From contig OX388341.1 of the NCBI GenBank assembly GCA_947579665.1, positions 4,712,001 to 4,776,000 on the forward strand: 64,000 bases of DNA, in the 5' to 3' direction. A program made the translations under genes and the position numbers. Shown here piece by piece: positions 11,550 through 23,449 of the stretch. The notes under the pieces were generated by a model, which saw only the letters and a program-made list of their open reading frames with translations, searched no databases and was not told where the DNA came from. Numbering within the stretch: the first letter of the stretch is position 1; the number at the start of each line of letters is the position of its first letter. The stretch is from Sympetrum striolatum (lineage: Eukaryota; Arthropoda; Insecta; Odonata; Libellulidae).

Positions 11550-13850
11550 CACATTAGGAATACACCCACAAAGAAGGGGGGTGTGAAGAAGCAACTGAAA
11601 CTACAAGATGTAGTACAAACTAAAAGATGTAAAGAAAGCTGTGAGTAACATGGAAAGTACAAAAGCAGTATTATAACTAAATTACAAAATGATAGTAATA
11701 TTAAATCAGAAACAGGTAAAATTTAATTAGTAAACAATGAGGAAATAATAAATATAGAAAAACATAAGATATTAGGGTGTGTTGTTTGCCTTAATTCCCT
11801 TCGATGCCTACGAAATTTAAAATTTAATGTTATGAGTAAAGTATAAAAATTAAAAAAAACACAATGACAGCTAGTAGTTTTATATATTTTTTGATATAAT
11901 TAATTACAATTTTAATTTTCCCATGTTATTATTGAATCAAATGAATGCAAATAAAAATGATAGTTGATATTCATGGAGGTATAAGATAGATTTTTGTTAA
12001 GGTTTTTATAATTTTATTTTCTGCACACTAATTCTCGAGTAATTTGAAATATATGAAGGATAGGGAAAATGAGCTTTAGCTTTTCTAAAACATATTTAAA
12101 AAGCGATAACGCACTTTTAATATTTCATTGATATTTTTTATTGTCATAATGATAAGGTTTCGTCAAGGTTGCACAGTTATTTAGAATTGTTCGAATTATA
12201 CAAAATATAAATAAAAATTAATTTTAAAAACGTGCCTCGTATTTTTTATATGATTTTCAATGGAACAAAAATTCCAGCTAAAAAATGAATGTTGTCCTTG
12301 AACTTAAAATATTTTGAAAGTAAATTTAATGATTCAGACCTTTTGTGTAAACGATGTTTTTTGTAACAACTCTTTCAGCATTTGCACATATATCATTATA
12401 TTGTTTTCAGAATTTGTATTAATTAATTTGCGAATATATAATATTATATTCGGAAATATAAAATCTCGCACTATCAATGATCGAACTCTATTTACTGCGA
12501 CGTACAATTTAACACGAGTAAAAACTAGCTGCCACAATAAGATTCAAATTAATGGTTTGATGTGAAATATTTAATTTCATGTATTAGTAGCACATAATTT
12601 ATATAAGCTAGTATGATTCCCCCAACGAAAATGAGGGAATTAAAACTTAAAATATGTTGTAGCCAGTGGCGCAGCCAGGATTTGCCAAAGGCTGCTGATA
12701 AAACCAAATATGCCTACCTTACACAGGCTAGTATATTTTTGCTCACTACAATATTTGTCATTTCTTTCAAAACTTAAAATGCTTTAAAAACTAGAGGATT
12801 TTAATGCTTATGTGGTCAACATATTTAACTTTCCAAGATAGTAGTTAACATAATTGAACTTTTGGAAACTTATCATTATTGTTGTTTGGATTTCTAGTTT
12901 TGATACTTCCAATATCTTTTAAAAACTCATTCTTTTCTATGCTGAAGTTTTTTAGTGTTGTAAATATAAACTTTCTTAGTCTTTGAGAGTTCTTTCTTCC
13001 AAGAGGTTCCAAGCGTGAGAAGGAAATAATTAGTTACGGTTATTTGGCAAGGGATATAAAACGTAATATTCGCGCGGCTATGCTTATTTGAATATCATTC
13101 GTTATCAGACAAAATCATCAGCACATTTTGGAATTTAATTGAAATGTCACCTGCCCAGAAAATACCATCAATGTATAATAATAATAACATGAAGTATGTA
13201 TACAGCTTATTGCACAAAGTTTATATGCACCTTGCCAGATTTCGTTACATGAATCTAAAGTTAACTAGATTTTATAAATAAGATATTTTATCAAACAGAG
13301 AATCTTTCAATTCAGTAAATACCTAAACCCAAAAATAATGAACAAGCGTTCTCAAAAACTATATTTTTTATTTCAAAACATAAAATGGAAAATTTTAATT
13401 AAGAAAATCACAGAAAAAGTATCCATGGATTGCTCAGAATCTCCATTTTAGTTTGGTCATCAATCTAGAACATTAAAATAAAGAATAAAATCTAATATGT
13501 AAAAAATAATTTTCTTCATTCTTTTTCTATAATTGCAGGAATAATTGGGCTTTGTATAGTTTGAGAATTCGGATTTTTTCCTGTTTTCCAATGGATAATC
13601 CAATATCAGATGACTGACTCGAGTAGGATTTGTTAGCTGCATTGCATGAATCATTTACGCAATCTTTCTTATGAGTAATTTCTTCCTTTGGTTTTGCAAA
13701 TCACCTCCTCTTCTAAAAAACAAAAACATCTTTATATTAGATGAAATGTTTTGGTAGGCTTACAATTAATCCTGATTTCATTATTTATGTATTAGCTGAG
13801 TATTCAATTGAATGCGTCACATACCGAACATTAAAAATTCGGGTGCATTA
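11550..13850. other. AT-rich intergenic, nothing coding
   Basis: Very AT-rich. The small open frames at 12314-12565 (+), 12334-12537 (-) and 13460-13654 (-) look random. At 12664 the word 'cagtggcgcagccagg' resembles one end of an hAT-type MITE, but I could not find a partner end. Confidence 0.4.
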
Positions 13851-13857
13851 AAAAATA

Positions 13858-14530
13858 CAGTATACTCTTGATTATAGTTGATATTATAATTGAATTTGCA
13901 GAATTAAAGTTACACACCAAGGTGAAAAAATGAAGTTGTCAACGTACAATTATTTAGAATAAGTAATATGTAGGTGGTTCAACCAGCAGAGAGCTGACGC
14001 AAAACCAGTATTACGCACTGAGCTTTCAAAGAAAACGAAAATTTTCCATGAATTGGAATTTTGAAGGGGCATTGCATGACCACGTGGTTGACAGGATAAG
14101 TCATGAGGTTCGTTGGATTCTATTACCAGAGAAAAAATTGGTGGAAGGAGGAAAAAGGACGCTGGAGAATTTAAGAAGCCACAGTTTTAACAGTCCATCA
14201 AATTTATTTCAAGCCATCAAGTCTCTGTTCCGATAAATCTGTGCGTACCTTACGTGCGCAATACCTTTCAGCTGACTGATTTCCTTCCAAAGTGGTACAT
14301 TATTAATAATATCACCGTACATTAATTTTTACTGATATCTTGTATTGCTCCAATACTTTTTCAAACTTCTACGGAAATTCGGTTATCGGATAGTTTTCGT
14401 AAATGTACATGAAATTAACAGGCAATCATAAAATAAAGATAAATTACTAAATATAAGAAATAATGACTCGGTATGATATATACCGAGTACTGATCAGTAT
14501 ATATCATACCGAGTAATGAAGAGTCTACTG
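13858..14530 (+). mobile_element. pogo/Tigger-like element, deleted
   Basis: The left end CAGTATACTCTTGATTAT (13858) and the right end, whose complement reads CAGTAGACTCTTCATTAC (to 14530), match at about 15 of 18 positions and are both flanked by TA, as expected for pogo/Tigger transposons. Inside, 13970-14045 (+) reads CRWFNQQRADAKPVLRTE, very like the CENP-B/Tigger helix-turn-helix (WF.Q.RA...PV). The frame is interrupted upstream (a stop just before it) and the whole catalytic DDE core is missing at only ~673 bp. This is a non-autonomous, broken copy. Confidence 0.6.
14466..14514. repeat. perfect 18-bp inverted repeat
   Basis: actcggtatgatatatac (14466-14483) is the exact reverse complement of 14497-14514, with a 13-base loop. 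It lies just inside the right terminal repeat of the Tigger-like element and would make a strong hairpin or cruciform. Confidence 0.95.
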
Positions 14531-14942
14531 TACAGACTTTAATCGTCCAGAATGCTTAATACTGGAACCAGTGCCTTTGGAATTGTCGCTACACTCATCT
14601 GGAGATGTACCTTCCGATAACAGCCCTGAAAAAAGGCGATCCTAATTTAGGCATCTAATAATGATCATTTCACAAAAAACCACATAGCCATTAACTTATG
14701 CATTTTCCGATAGAGGCCTTGAGCTATTTGCGGACAGTGAAAAAACATTGTCGGATGTCCATCTGTACCTTATAAAATCCAAACAAAACTCTCCCTCGAA
14801 CTTTTCACTGTGAATTTCTCAAAAGCACTGTTCACGAGCCTAGCTTTGCATTCACACCCTCAAAACAGTCACATGCAGAAGATCTAACTGAGCGTTTTAA
14901 CAATCTGTTTGTCTCTTAAATGTAATCTTAATCTCTGTTTTC

Positions 14943-15181
14943 AGGGTGTAAGTTTCGAATTACTTCTCGAATGTTCCCTTGTGTTTTTGCGAGGAGTAAA
15001 CGAATCAGCACTTTCGAATTTTTCTCATGGGAATCTTATCTTATGCTGTGACTACTTCCCGCCGCCGCGGCGAGCCGTCCGCAAGTTAAGGGAATTAGGA
15101 ACACCAAGCTACCGTCAAGGCAACCAGCACCACGCAACCACGGAAGCAGGGTTCTTGGAAACCATGTCCGTCTCTCCGTAG
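14943..15181 (+). other. open, GC-rich stretch after a good splice acceptor
   Basis: 'aatctctgttttcag' ending at 14942 is a strong acceptor. The frame that follows is open for about 79 codons to TAG at 15179. It includes a GC-rich core at 15050-15170 encoding a Pro/Arg patch (PPPRRAVRK). No family is recognised, no donor is needed if this is a terminal exon, and the composition stands out from its AT-rich surroundings. It may equally be a non-coding exon. Confidence 0.2.
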
Positions 15182-15199
15182 ATCAGTTTACTCACTAAG

Positions 15200-15399
15200 G
15201 AAGTCGCACAAGTGAGGAATTTCTTTCCATGGGACTGGAAAAAAACGGTTCATAACGGAGTTTGTCGTATAAATGAAAAGTTACAAAAGGGAGGTTGGAA
15301 ATGCATAGGGTCTTATGGGGTTTTCTACCGGACCAAACAAAATTGGTGTATAAATGAGGTCATCGTATACAAGAGGGTCGTAAATCCGAGGTTCTACTG
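15200..15399 (-). mobile_element. Tigger-like terminal fragment
   Basis: Ends 'ccgaggttctactg' + TA (15386-15401). The complement CAGTAGAACCTCGGATTTAC has the canonical form of Tigger/jerky terminal repeats. Inside are two related subterminal words, 'gtcgtataaatga' (15266) and 'gtgtataaatgag' (15346). The opposite end was not found. Confidence 0.45.
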
Positions 15400-15479
15400 T
15401 ACACTATTTCTTTGTGGCAATGGTGGAAAATGCTTAAAATCTAAAAAAAGACTCAATGATTCGAATTCAAAGTAGCATC

Positions 15480-18400
15480 ACCCCCTAATATTTGGTTATT
15501 ATAAAGTAAATGCTCCAAAATTTAATCTGTGAATGCTCTAAAAATCTTTTTAACTACTGCAGTTTCATTGAACTTGAAACCCCAATAAACTCATGACAAC
15601 CAGTACAATTCAACAAATATCAAAGGGAATATATATTAAAACCAAATATTAATCAATAAATTTTAAAATCTTTGCTAACTGACTGATTCCATGAATATTC
15701 GTCTATTTTTATAACATTTAGACTGAAATAATATCAATACACTAAGTGAAAATCAATTAACAACCAAATAAAGTTTGAATAATAGTCATGTTGAAAAATA
15801 TTTAATCTTAACTACAGTAAACAAATTAAACTTCAATAAAAAACTTTTATCCAGACTTTCAATTGACATTAAAACAACAAACTTTTATGAAGATAAAAAT
15901 TCAATCTCTAAATTTAAGACATTGAAATACATAGCCTCAATAATTGAAAGTATTCTTTTCCCAGGATACAACACCTAATAATGTTACCGATCAACTTGCA
16001 AATTCTATCATTATGTCATAATATTATCTCACATAACCTCTATAACTCACTTATGAAAATATCTCAGAGAAAAATCGATTTCTTGAAAAAATTAAGCAAA
16101 AAATGGACACATCTAAAACAAAACAGAACTCTATTCAAATTCAAAGTAGCCATCTATAATCTTTGTTTATCATGAAGTAATACTGAAAAATTCAGTCTTC
16201 AACAGTAAGTAAGAGAAATACTTAAAAGGATTCAATTTTTTTTACTAGAAACGCATTTACTGTCAACTAATTATCAAACAACCTACTGGCTTTAAAAAAT
16301 GTCAAAATAATCAAGAATAATACTACCAAATATTATTAATTAAGATCAAAATATTCATAAATTTACTTATCTTATGAGGAAATAACAAATTCTATATCAT
16401 TTTTGTTACAATACAAGCCACTCATAATATTTAGTTAACAGCTATTCTTAAATATTCAACAAATAAAGCTTTATGTTAATGAACAGGGAAGGAAACCCTC
16501 ATAATATTCCACTCAGGCCAACGTTGCAAATGATAACGACAAGCATTCAATTCAAAGCTACATTTGAAGATCAAGAACACAACTGACAAAACTATTCTAC
16601 CATTGAGTGCAACGAAGAGTAATTTCAACCCACTTATGAAGACGTCAATCAAAATCTATTTATCCTTTAACATTGCTGATGTTTACAAATCTAAAAATAA
16701 GCACTTGTCAATTAAAAACCAAAATTTTCTAAATAACAAGAACAGAAGAAAACAAGGGGTATGCATCATAACCTAAAAAATATTCAATGTTCTGAAAACG
16801 TAATTAACAGCGTGCGGATGCACGATTGATAATAGCCTAGAGCAGGTTATCTGGAAGAGCGGAAAAAAGCAACGTCAAATCTCGTTCAAGATTCTCAGCG
16901 AATACACTTTACATTTTCATCAAGTGTCCCTCTATTGAGACGCCAATACATAACAAAAGCAACTCGAAAACAACACATACTACCAACCTTTAAAGATAAA
17001 CCTTTTTGCCATTCGTCAATATGACAAATGTTCTAAAGGTAATTTGCATCTTTGGAGTTAAAATTCTTAGAAGAAGAACTACGTAATGAGTCACCTGCAC
17101 CCTCTCAAATATTTCCCTACATATTCAATAATTAAACATTGTAATAATTTTAATTTCTAAATGTAAATTCATGCTAAAGTCATTTGATAAATAATTAAAA
17201 TTTTGAAAAACATTTTCTCCCAAACAGTTGTCCTATGTAAAATGAATTCAAACTAATTCATAAATAAATTGTTGAATATTGTTGTACACCCAATAAAGTG
17301 AACTTTAAATGAATTAACACCAAACATTGCAAAATACTGACATTGATAAAGAAAGGGTCTTGAATTGTAAAATAAGATGCAAATAGTAGTTATTGACCTA
17401 TGTCAAAATGAGGGTTTGCATTATGAACCTATTGTTTGTTGAAATACTTTCCTAATATCAAAAGAAAATAATGAAATGTTGAGAGATAAAGAAAAATTAA
17501 ATTTTATTTGAGAATATTCAGTTATAAAGCAACCACAGAAGATTTTGAACAATTATATAAAGATATTCAGCAGTTTATAACATGTGATGAAGATATTGTT
17601 TGAAGTGAGATGAATTCCATGATATTAATAAAGCTAGAAGACAACTTGACACTCAAAGAACAATCTGAGTAACAATATAAGAATCCGAGAAACAATCAAG
17701 GATAAAAAGTACCTAATGCACTTAAACTGTGTAGCCAAATCATGGGAAATGCAAGAAAACCAAATAAAATCCAATCAAATAAAGAGGAAATTTGAAACCA
17801 ATAAAAAGATATTGAAGCACCGTAGAAGAGACTAAGGAAACATGTAAAGACAGCTCTCCAAAGGCAAAGTATTAAGAAGTGCAATTCACAGAAGTGAAAG
17901 TGAAAGTCAAACACAAGAACTGTACACTAAAACCAGCAACTCTTTCAAGCGGTATTCCTCTGAATAACTTTAAAATATTGAACCCCATAGGTATTTGGAA
18001 AGAAGAACTAAATTCAACAAAATATAATAATAAAAAGGGAAGGAAAGGAAGAAGTGATATGATCTTTAAGCAATAACTATCTAATTTTCACAATGTTATT
18101 TAATTCCTCTTTGTTTGTGTGAATCAAGTTGCTTAAATAGTTACTGATACTCATTAAAAATCACTCTTCCAGAGATCAATTATCAAATAAGAGATCTGTA
18201 CGAACTATCAAAATTACTGATGTTAAAATAATTAAGATTTTTCACATCATAAAAAATTCGATAATATATATTTCACACATTATGACAAAAATGTTTTTGA
18301 AGAAATTAATCTAATCTAATGAAAACAACAAAATACCTGAAGATATGTAAATAAATAGCAACCCAATGTAATATATACATGCAGACCCTTGGACATGAAA

Positions 18401-21400
18401 ATAAAGCGCCTTAGATGTTGGCAAAACAAAATAAAACTTTACAAAATAGGAAAAACAGAAATAAATCTCAATGTGATAGGGTTCCAATTCTTTCTTGAGC
18501 TATCTTGAGCATTAAATAGAATTTAGAGTTGTGAAAACTTTCAAGAAATAAATAAAGTTCTGCAGAAAACAGTTTAAGAACTCCAGGATATGAGCACTTA
18601 ACCGAAGAAAATGTTTTAAGTAGAAAATAAATCATAGTGTACGCATAGCCATCCAGAAGCAAAACTTTAAGTCCTCAATGTCATCTGCTTATTTGCAGCC
18701 TAAGTTCCCCAAGAAACCTTAACTTAGAGAATCACTAGAAACCACTGAACACTTTGCACTTGGAGGACTTCAATTATTTCACAACCTACACAATGCAATG
18801 ATTCAGAAATCCTAATCATTATAAAGCATTCATTCAATAAGAGACTCTTTAAATCCAATGAAACACTTTCTCTCAAAGAGACCTCCTAGGTTATAGAAAT
18901 TTCATGTTATTTTTCTTAAATGTAAATGTAGCCAAGAAATTTTAAGCCCAGAAGGATGTTAAATTCAGATGACTAACACCTGGGATTTAAAATGCTGACA
19001 CTTGTAAATGAACGGCCATAATTTTCAAATTAATATACAGAAAATAGTTGTGAGACAGACAGATGAATTGAGAATTTGCAACACAAATAAAAACCTCTTC
19101 CGTCAGGAATTCAGTGAGCCTAGAACTTGTTCAAACACCTTCCTATAAATCCATTACATTTGATAGAACTGGCAAACTGAGACAAATTTCAAGAAGATTA
19201 AAACAACGTTGAAAAGAAACTATTAAAGACTTGTTAAAACAAACAGATAAATAGCAGAGTGTAATGTGTAACAAATATATTGCAGAACATGCATCAAGAT
19301 ATACTAATCAAACTTGATGAAATCCTTATCATCACCTTCCTCGTGTCAGTTAGGTGTTAAAGGTCCTTCGCTTCTTTGGAGTGTAAGTTCCCAAAGGATA
19401 ACTACTAAATGAACGATAATTTAACACTGAATTGTAGAAATGCAGATCATAATAGTCAGACAAAATTTAATCTGTAAGAAAGAAACCCTTACTCTCAGAG
19501 ACTATGTAAAAAGAGCTATAACTATTTTCTCAAAATGAATGCAGTTAGAAACTGTTTTACCTACAATGAAGTGAACATTTAATTAATTAACACCAAACCT
19601 TACACAATAAAATGACACTTCTACATGAAGACTCATGAATTTTAAATGAATATACCATTTCCAATTACGAGACTGAGAAAATCCTTTATAAAATTAATAC
19701 CAATATCTTTTGGTTCTAGATGAACCTAGTGTTTCTAGAAAACTTCCCCAAAATCTAAAAGACATAAATGGAATGTAAGGAAACTGCAGAAAAACATTGA
19801 TGGCCATTAAAATAAAATCTGAGCATATTCAGTTAAAAAGCAACTACAAAATTTTGAAATATATACATAGAAAGATATCTATCAGTTTGTAAGACGTAAA
19901 GAAGATATTGTTTGAAGTGAGATGAATTCCATAACATTAATAAAGCTACAACACTCTATACAATGCTCATATACATTAGACACATACAGAGGCTCATCAA
20001 ATCCTATGAAACTCTTTCTCTCAGGCAGCTGTCTTAGGTTGAAGAAATTCTATTTCATAAATAAAAGTAGCCAAGAAATGTTAAATCCAGAAGGATGTAA
20101 ACATACTTCATGATAACAATAATTAAAGTTCTGCTTGATAAAGTTTAAGAACTCCATGACATGAGTATATAATTTTAAAAGATTTTATAAGTACCGAAGA
20201 AATTATGGTGCATGTATAGCCATCTTAAATATACAAAGTCCTCAACATTATTAACTTATTTGGAGCTTAATTTCTTAAAATATCACATAAAAGTTTATCA
20301 CAAGGAGCACTTCAAATAGTGCACAAAATGAACAATAATTAAACACTGTATTTTAGAAATTCTAATTATTACTAAGACATGCAAAATACAATCCATGTAA
20401 GGTCTCACTTATCATAAGAAATTTATTTTCAAATACTTGCCCTATCTAAATGAAATTCAAACTATTTTCTCATGAATCCCCAGGTAATTGATGGGAATGG
20501 ATAGTGGAAGTAAAATTATGGAGAAAGTGCCTGTAGAGAATTTGAGAATTCAATACACAGAAGAATAGTGTTGAAAACATGTGAGACAACAAAGAACTGG
20601 CATAATGAAGAAGAGGCCAAGAAAAGATGCAAGGAATACTGAACAAAGACATTAAATTTGTAAGTGCAATTCACGGATGATCAATGAACAAGAATGAGAA
20701 AAGCTACACACAAGAATTGTATTCCAAACCAGATGAGTTCAGTTAGAGGATGAAATTCTTTATTCCAGAAATGTAACTCCCTAACTTTGAATCCCATGAA
20801 ATAGATGAGATTGATTATATTAAACAGAAAAAAGGATCTCTAAAGAATTATAATGTTTAGTAAGTGTTGGAATCAGTACCAATTAAAGGATGAAATAATA
20901 AGTTAATATTAGCCTTCTATTTGAAAATGAACCACAAAATTAAGATCAGATGATTTTTCTGATAATCGTGACAAATATATATGCATTTGACTAAACTGAT
21001 GGAAATAAAGAAGTATATGAATTTATCAATTATGCAAATCTATTAGAGAAATTTAAAAATAAAGCTTACAGAGTAACTTCAACTGGATTAGCCGGGTGGA
21101 AAGTTGCAAGACATGGTGCTTGAAATGTAAGAATTAAAGAAAACGAAAAAATGTGGCGATTCATTACTTAAAAGAATTAAATTTAGCCACAGCAATCTGT
21201 GAATACAGATGAAGACAAAACAAACCGCTGAATTATTAAATGTTATGAAAGGATAGTAGTAGGTAGATAATGCACTGAAATTATACTTTGGAAGATGCAA
21301 TACAGCAAACAAACAGGAAAAATTTGAAGTATTATATTCTACCAAATAAATAGTACGAAAAGTAAGTATGGAAAATGTTACACTTGTATGATCTGCAAGA

Positions 21401-21700
21401 ATCATTAATTTATCTCTTCCTGGAGGAAACTGCCCATTCAAAGATCGATATTGAGCCTTTATACTTGAAAATGCACAAAATGAAAAATAACTTTGAAGTG
21501 TTAAATTCAATGAATCTTTTCATTTAACTCCTGTTCTTGCACTCGTGGAAAATTTTGCATTCCATGATGAATACTAGCACAAAGACTTCATAAAATAAAA
21601 AATATTGAAACAGAAATATTATGGTATTTCAAAAACTGATTTCTGCTAGCATCCTGCAACGTACGTTTCACAAGTTCTGAGAGGAGTTCCATTTCTATAA
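15480..21700 (+). repeat. A-rich desert of diverged, reordered repeats
   Basis: The plus strand is conspicuously A-rich and no gene is recognisable. Several blocks recur: 17285-17410 with 19565-19690 ('gtgaac.tt..atgaattaacaccaaac'); 17591-17625 with 19903-19940 (agatattgtttgaagtgaga, nearly identical); 18540-18720 with 20124-20280 ('gtttaagaactcca', 'aagtcctcaa'); 18843-18965 with 19990-20100 ('gtagccaagaaat', 'cagaaggatgt'); 17878-17940 with 20665-20735 ('agtgcaattcac', 'acacaagaa.tgta'). The order of the third and fourth pairs differs between the two sets. The 140-codon minus frame at 21088-21510 is Phe-rich and looks like chance. Confidence 0.55.
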
Positions 21701-21768
21701 ATTAACATAAAAAACCAGAGGAATTTTTTGTAATCAAAATTATTTACTGACATGTAGAATACTCACAG

Positions 21769-21909
21769 GTGTTTTCCCTAGGCGGGAGGACCTTTATGAA
21801 CACTAGCAGTGTGCTGCACTACAGAACCAGGTCATCAGGCTATTCCCTCGAAAGCAGTAACACTTCATCCACTTGTTCCAACAACACCACAGCAGCCACT
21901 GACTGCTAA
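21769..21909 (+). CDS. candidate terminal exon, Ser/Thr-rich C-terminus
   Basis: After the acceptor 'atactcacag' (ends 21768) a frame of 46 sense codons runs to TAA at 21907-21909. It opens VFSLGGRTFMNT and ends in a Ser/Thr/Asn-rich tail (SSTCSNNTTAATDC). GC content is close to half, against about 30% around it, and an AATAAA lies about 40 bases after the stop. I recognise no family. What is seen: acceptor, open frame, composition shift, poly(A) signal. What is inferred: that it is the last exon of an unidentified plus-strand gene. It could instead be a transposon fragment or chance. Confidence 0.3.
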   Translation: MFSLGGRTFMNTSSVLHYRTRSSGYSLESSNTSSTCSNNTTAATDC

Positions 21910-23110
21910 TCAGCTAAGGGAAAGTGCAAAAAACAGAACAAATTAATAAATAATAATTCATTACATCATGCTGATTTAAGAGGCATTCACGATATACTTG
22001 ACTGAGCATACATTGAAAGGTTAAATCGACAAGTAAAATTCATCCAAACATTTCTTACAAGGGGAGACTCTCACTTTTGTCCGGGGATTTTGATGAAAAT
22101 TTCTGTGGTGGTGCAGGAAGTGAAGTAATGAAAAAAATGTATTGCCGTTCGTCTGAATGGGCCTTAGTTTTTTTTGCAATAATTAATTGAAAATTGATAA
22201 TCTGAGTATAGGCAACCACGCATTACACATCCGCGCCTGCCAAATCGGCAGAAAAAAACCGCTGTTTGCGAGTAATTCTATGATATTATTTTCATTTTCT
22301 TTTATTATATTTTTTCCTTGTTACTCACTGATAGACTTAAGAGCAATATTTCCATTCTCGCACTCCATATCCGATCGAATAACCTTATTTCAACCAAATG
22401 AACTTCGATTGACGGAGACCCTCACTTAAAGTGTGATGAATGAAGGTTCGTAACATAGCTTTCTGGAATCCTCTGGTATTCGGTGATTATAACTACATTG
22501 GCTTTCCTCATAAATTGATAGAAGGCCCGTAGAATATCATTCACAAGCGCGATTTTTCATTTAAGGTTCGTAACGCAAAAGAAACTTGCGTTCGACTGAT
22601 TCAAGATTTCGTAATTAAAAGTAGCGGATTACTTCCGTAATTTAATTTCTACGCCAATCACTAGATGCTTTATATTTGTTGACTGGATAATGAGCAATCC
22701 GCTCTGGTTACATATACACCAGCAACTCCTTGGGTAATGGGAAACTTTCCAGAGCTTCCATCTTACAATAAGCAAACATCAGCTTTTAGAAGGAAGTTTG
22801 AGAGAATTCATTAGTGTATTACCCAGAAAACTGAGCCTGATGGGAAAAAAATAATTCCATTTTTGTATACATCACCATCAAATTAGCTTAGAATACCCAT
22901 CATATTCCTAGTAACAAAAATGTTATTGACTAGTGTTAGTTGACCCTTTTAATACAAAGATGTGTCCCTACTCTTAAAAATGTTCATATAATTGTCTCCT
23001 TCACAGCAAATTCAGAAGTAGATTAGTAATAACTGCAAGTAAAATTTTAATGTGTTTTGGAAGCTAAACGTTAGTAACCCTCACCTGCTACAAGGAACCT
23101 ATTGACCAAA
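21910..23110. other. intergenic, nothing recognised
   Basis: Mixed AT-rich sequence. The 80-codon frame at 22187-22429 has no recognisable feature. Confidence 0.35.
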
Positions 23111-23117
23111 ACAATTA

Positions 23118-23440
23118 CCGTATTTGACGGCATATAAGACGCACCCTCATTAAGTTGGCCACTCACAAGGGAAAAGAGTTTTAATAGTCCGTGCGTAGGC
23201 GCAGTACCGCAATAACTTAAAATGCAGTTTCTTTTAGTTGTCACATTTCGTAAAAGCCAAATATTAACACAATCATTGAATGCAATTATGAAATAGTTAG
23301 TATAGACCATCGGGGCTAAAAATAGCATTCAGTAGTGGAAGCTAACTTGTGGAGGTTGAACCTTCACATATAAGACGCAGGGAAATTTTTCGAGACATAA
23401 TTTAGGAAAAAAGGTGCGTCTTATATGCCGTCAAATACGG
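23118..23440. mobile_element. TA-flanked MITE with perfect 28-bp terminal repeats
   Basis: Left end ccgtatttgacggcatataa (onward to gacgcacc) and right end ggtgcgtcttatatgccgtc (onward to aaatacgg) are perfect reverse complements for 28 bp. TA lies immediately outside both ends (23116-23117 and 23441-23442). The 323 bp interior has no coding capacity; the 85-codon minus frame at 23071-23328 crosses the end. 'CCGTATTT..CG..ATAAG.CGCAC' ends are a widespread family, probably of the Tc1/mariner-pogo superfamily. The perfect ends suggest a relatively recent insertion. Confidence 0.9.
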
Positions 23441-23449
23441 TACCTCTTT

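Noticed and set aside
11309..11557. Open frames through the AC repeat
   Set aside because: Low-complexity (Thr-His)n translation.
12664..12681. hAT/MITE-like end 'cagtggcgcagccagg'
   Set aside because: No inverted partner or 8-bp duplication found, so an element cannot be delimited; likewise for 59872.
21088..21510. 140-codon minus-strand frame
   Set aside because: Phe/Leu/Ser-rich translation of A-rich plus strand; no domain, no splice context, no codon bias.
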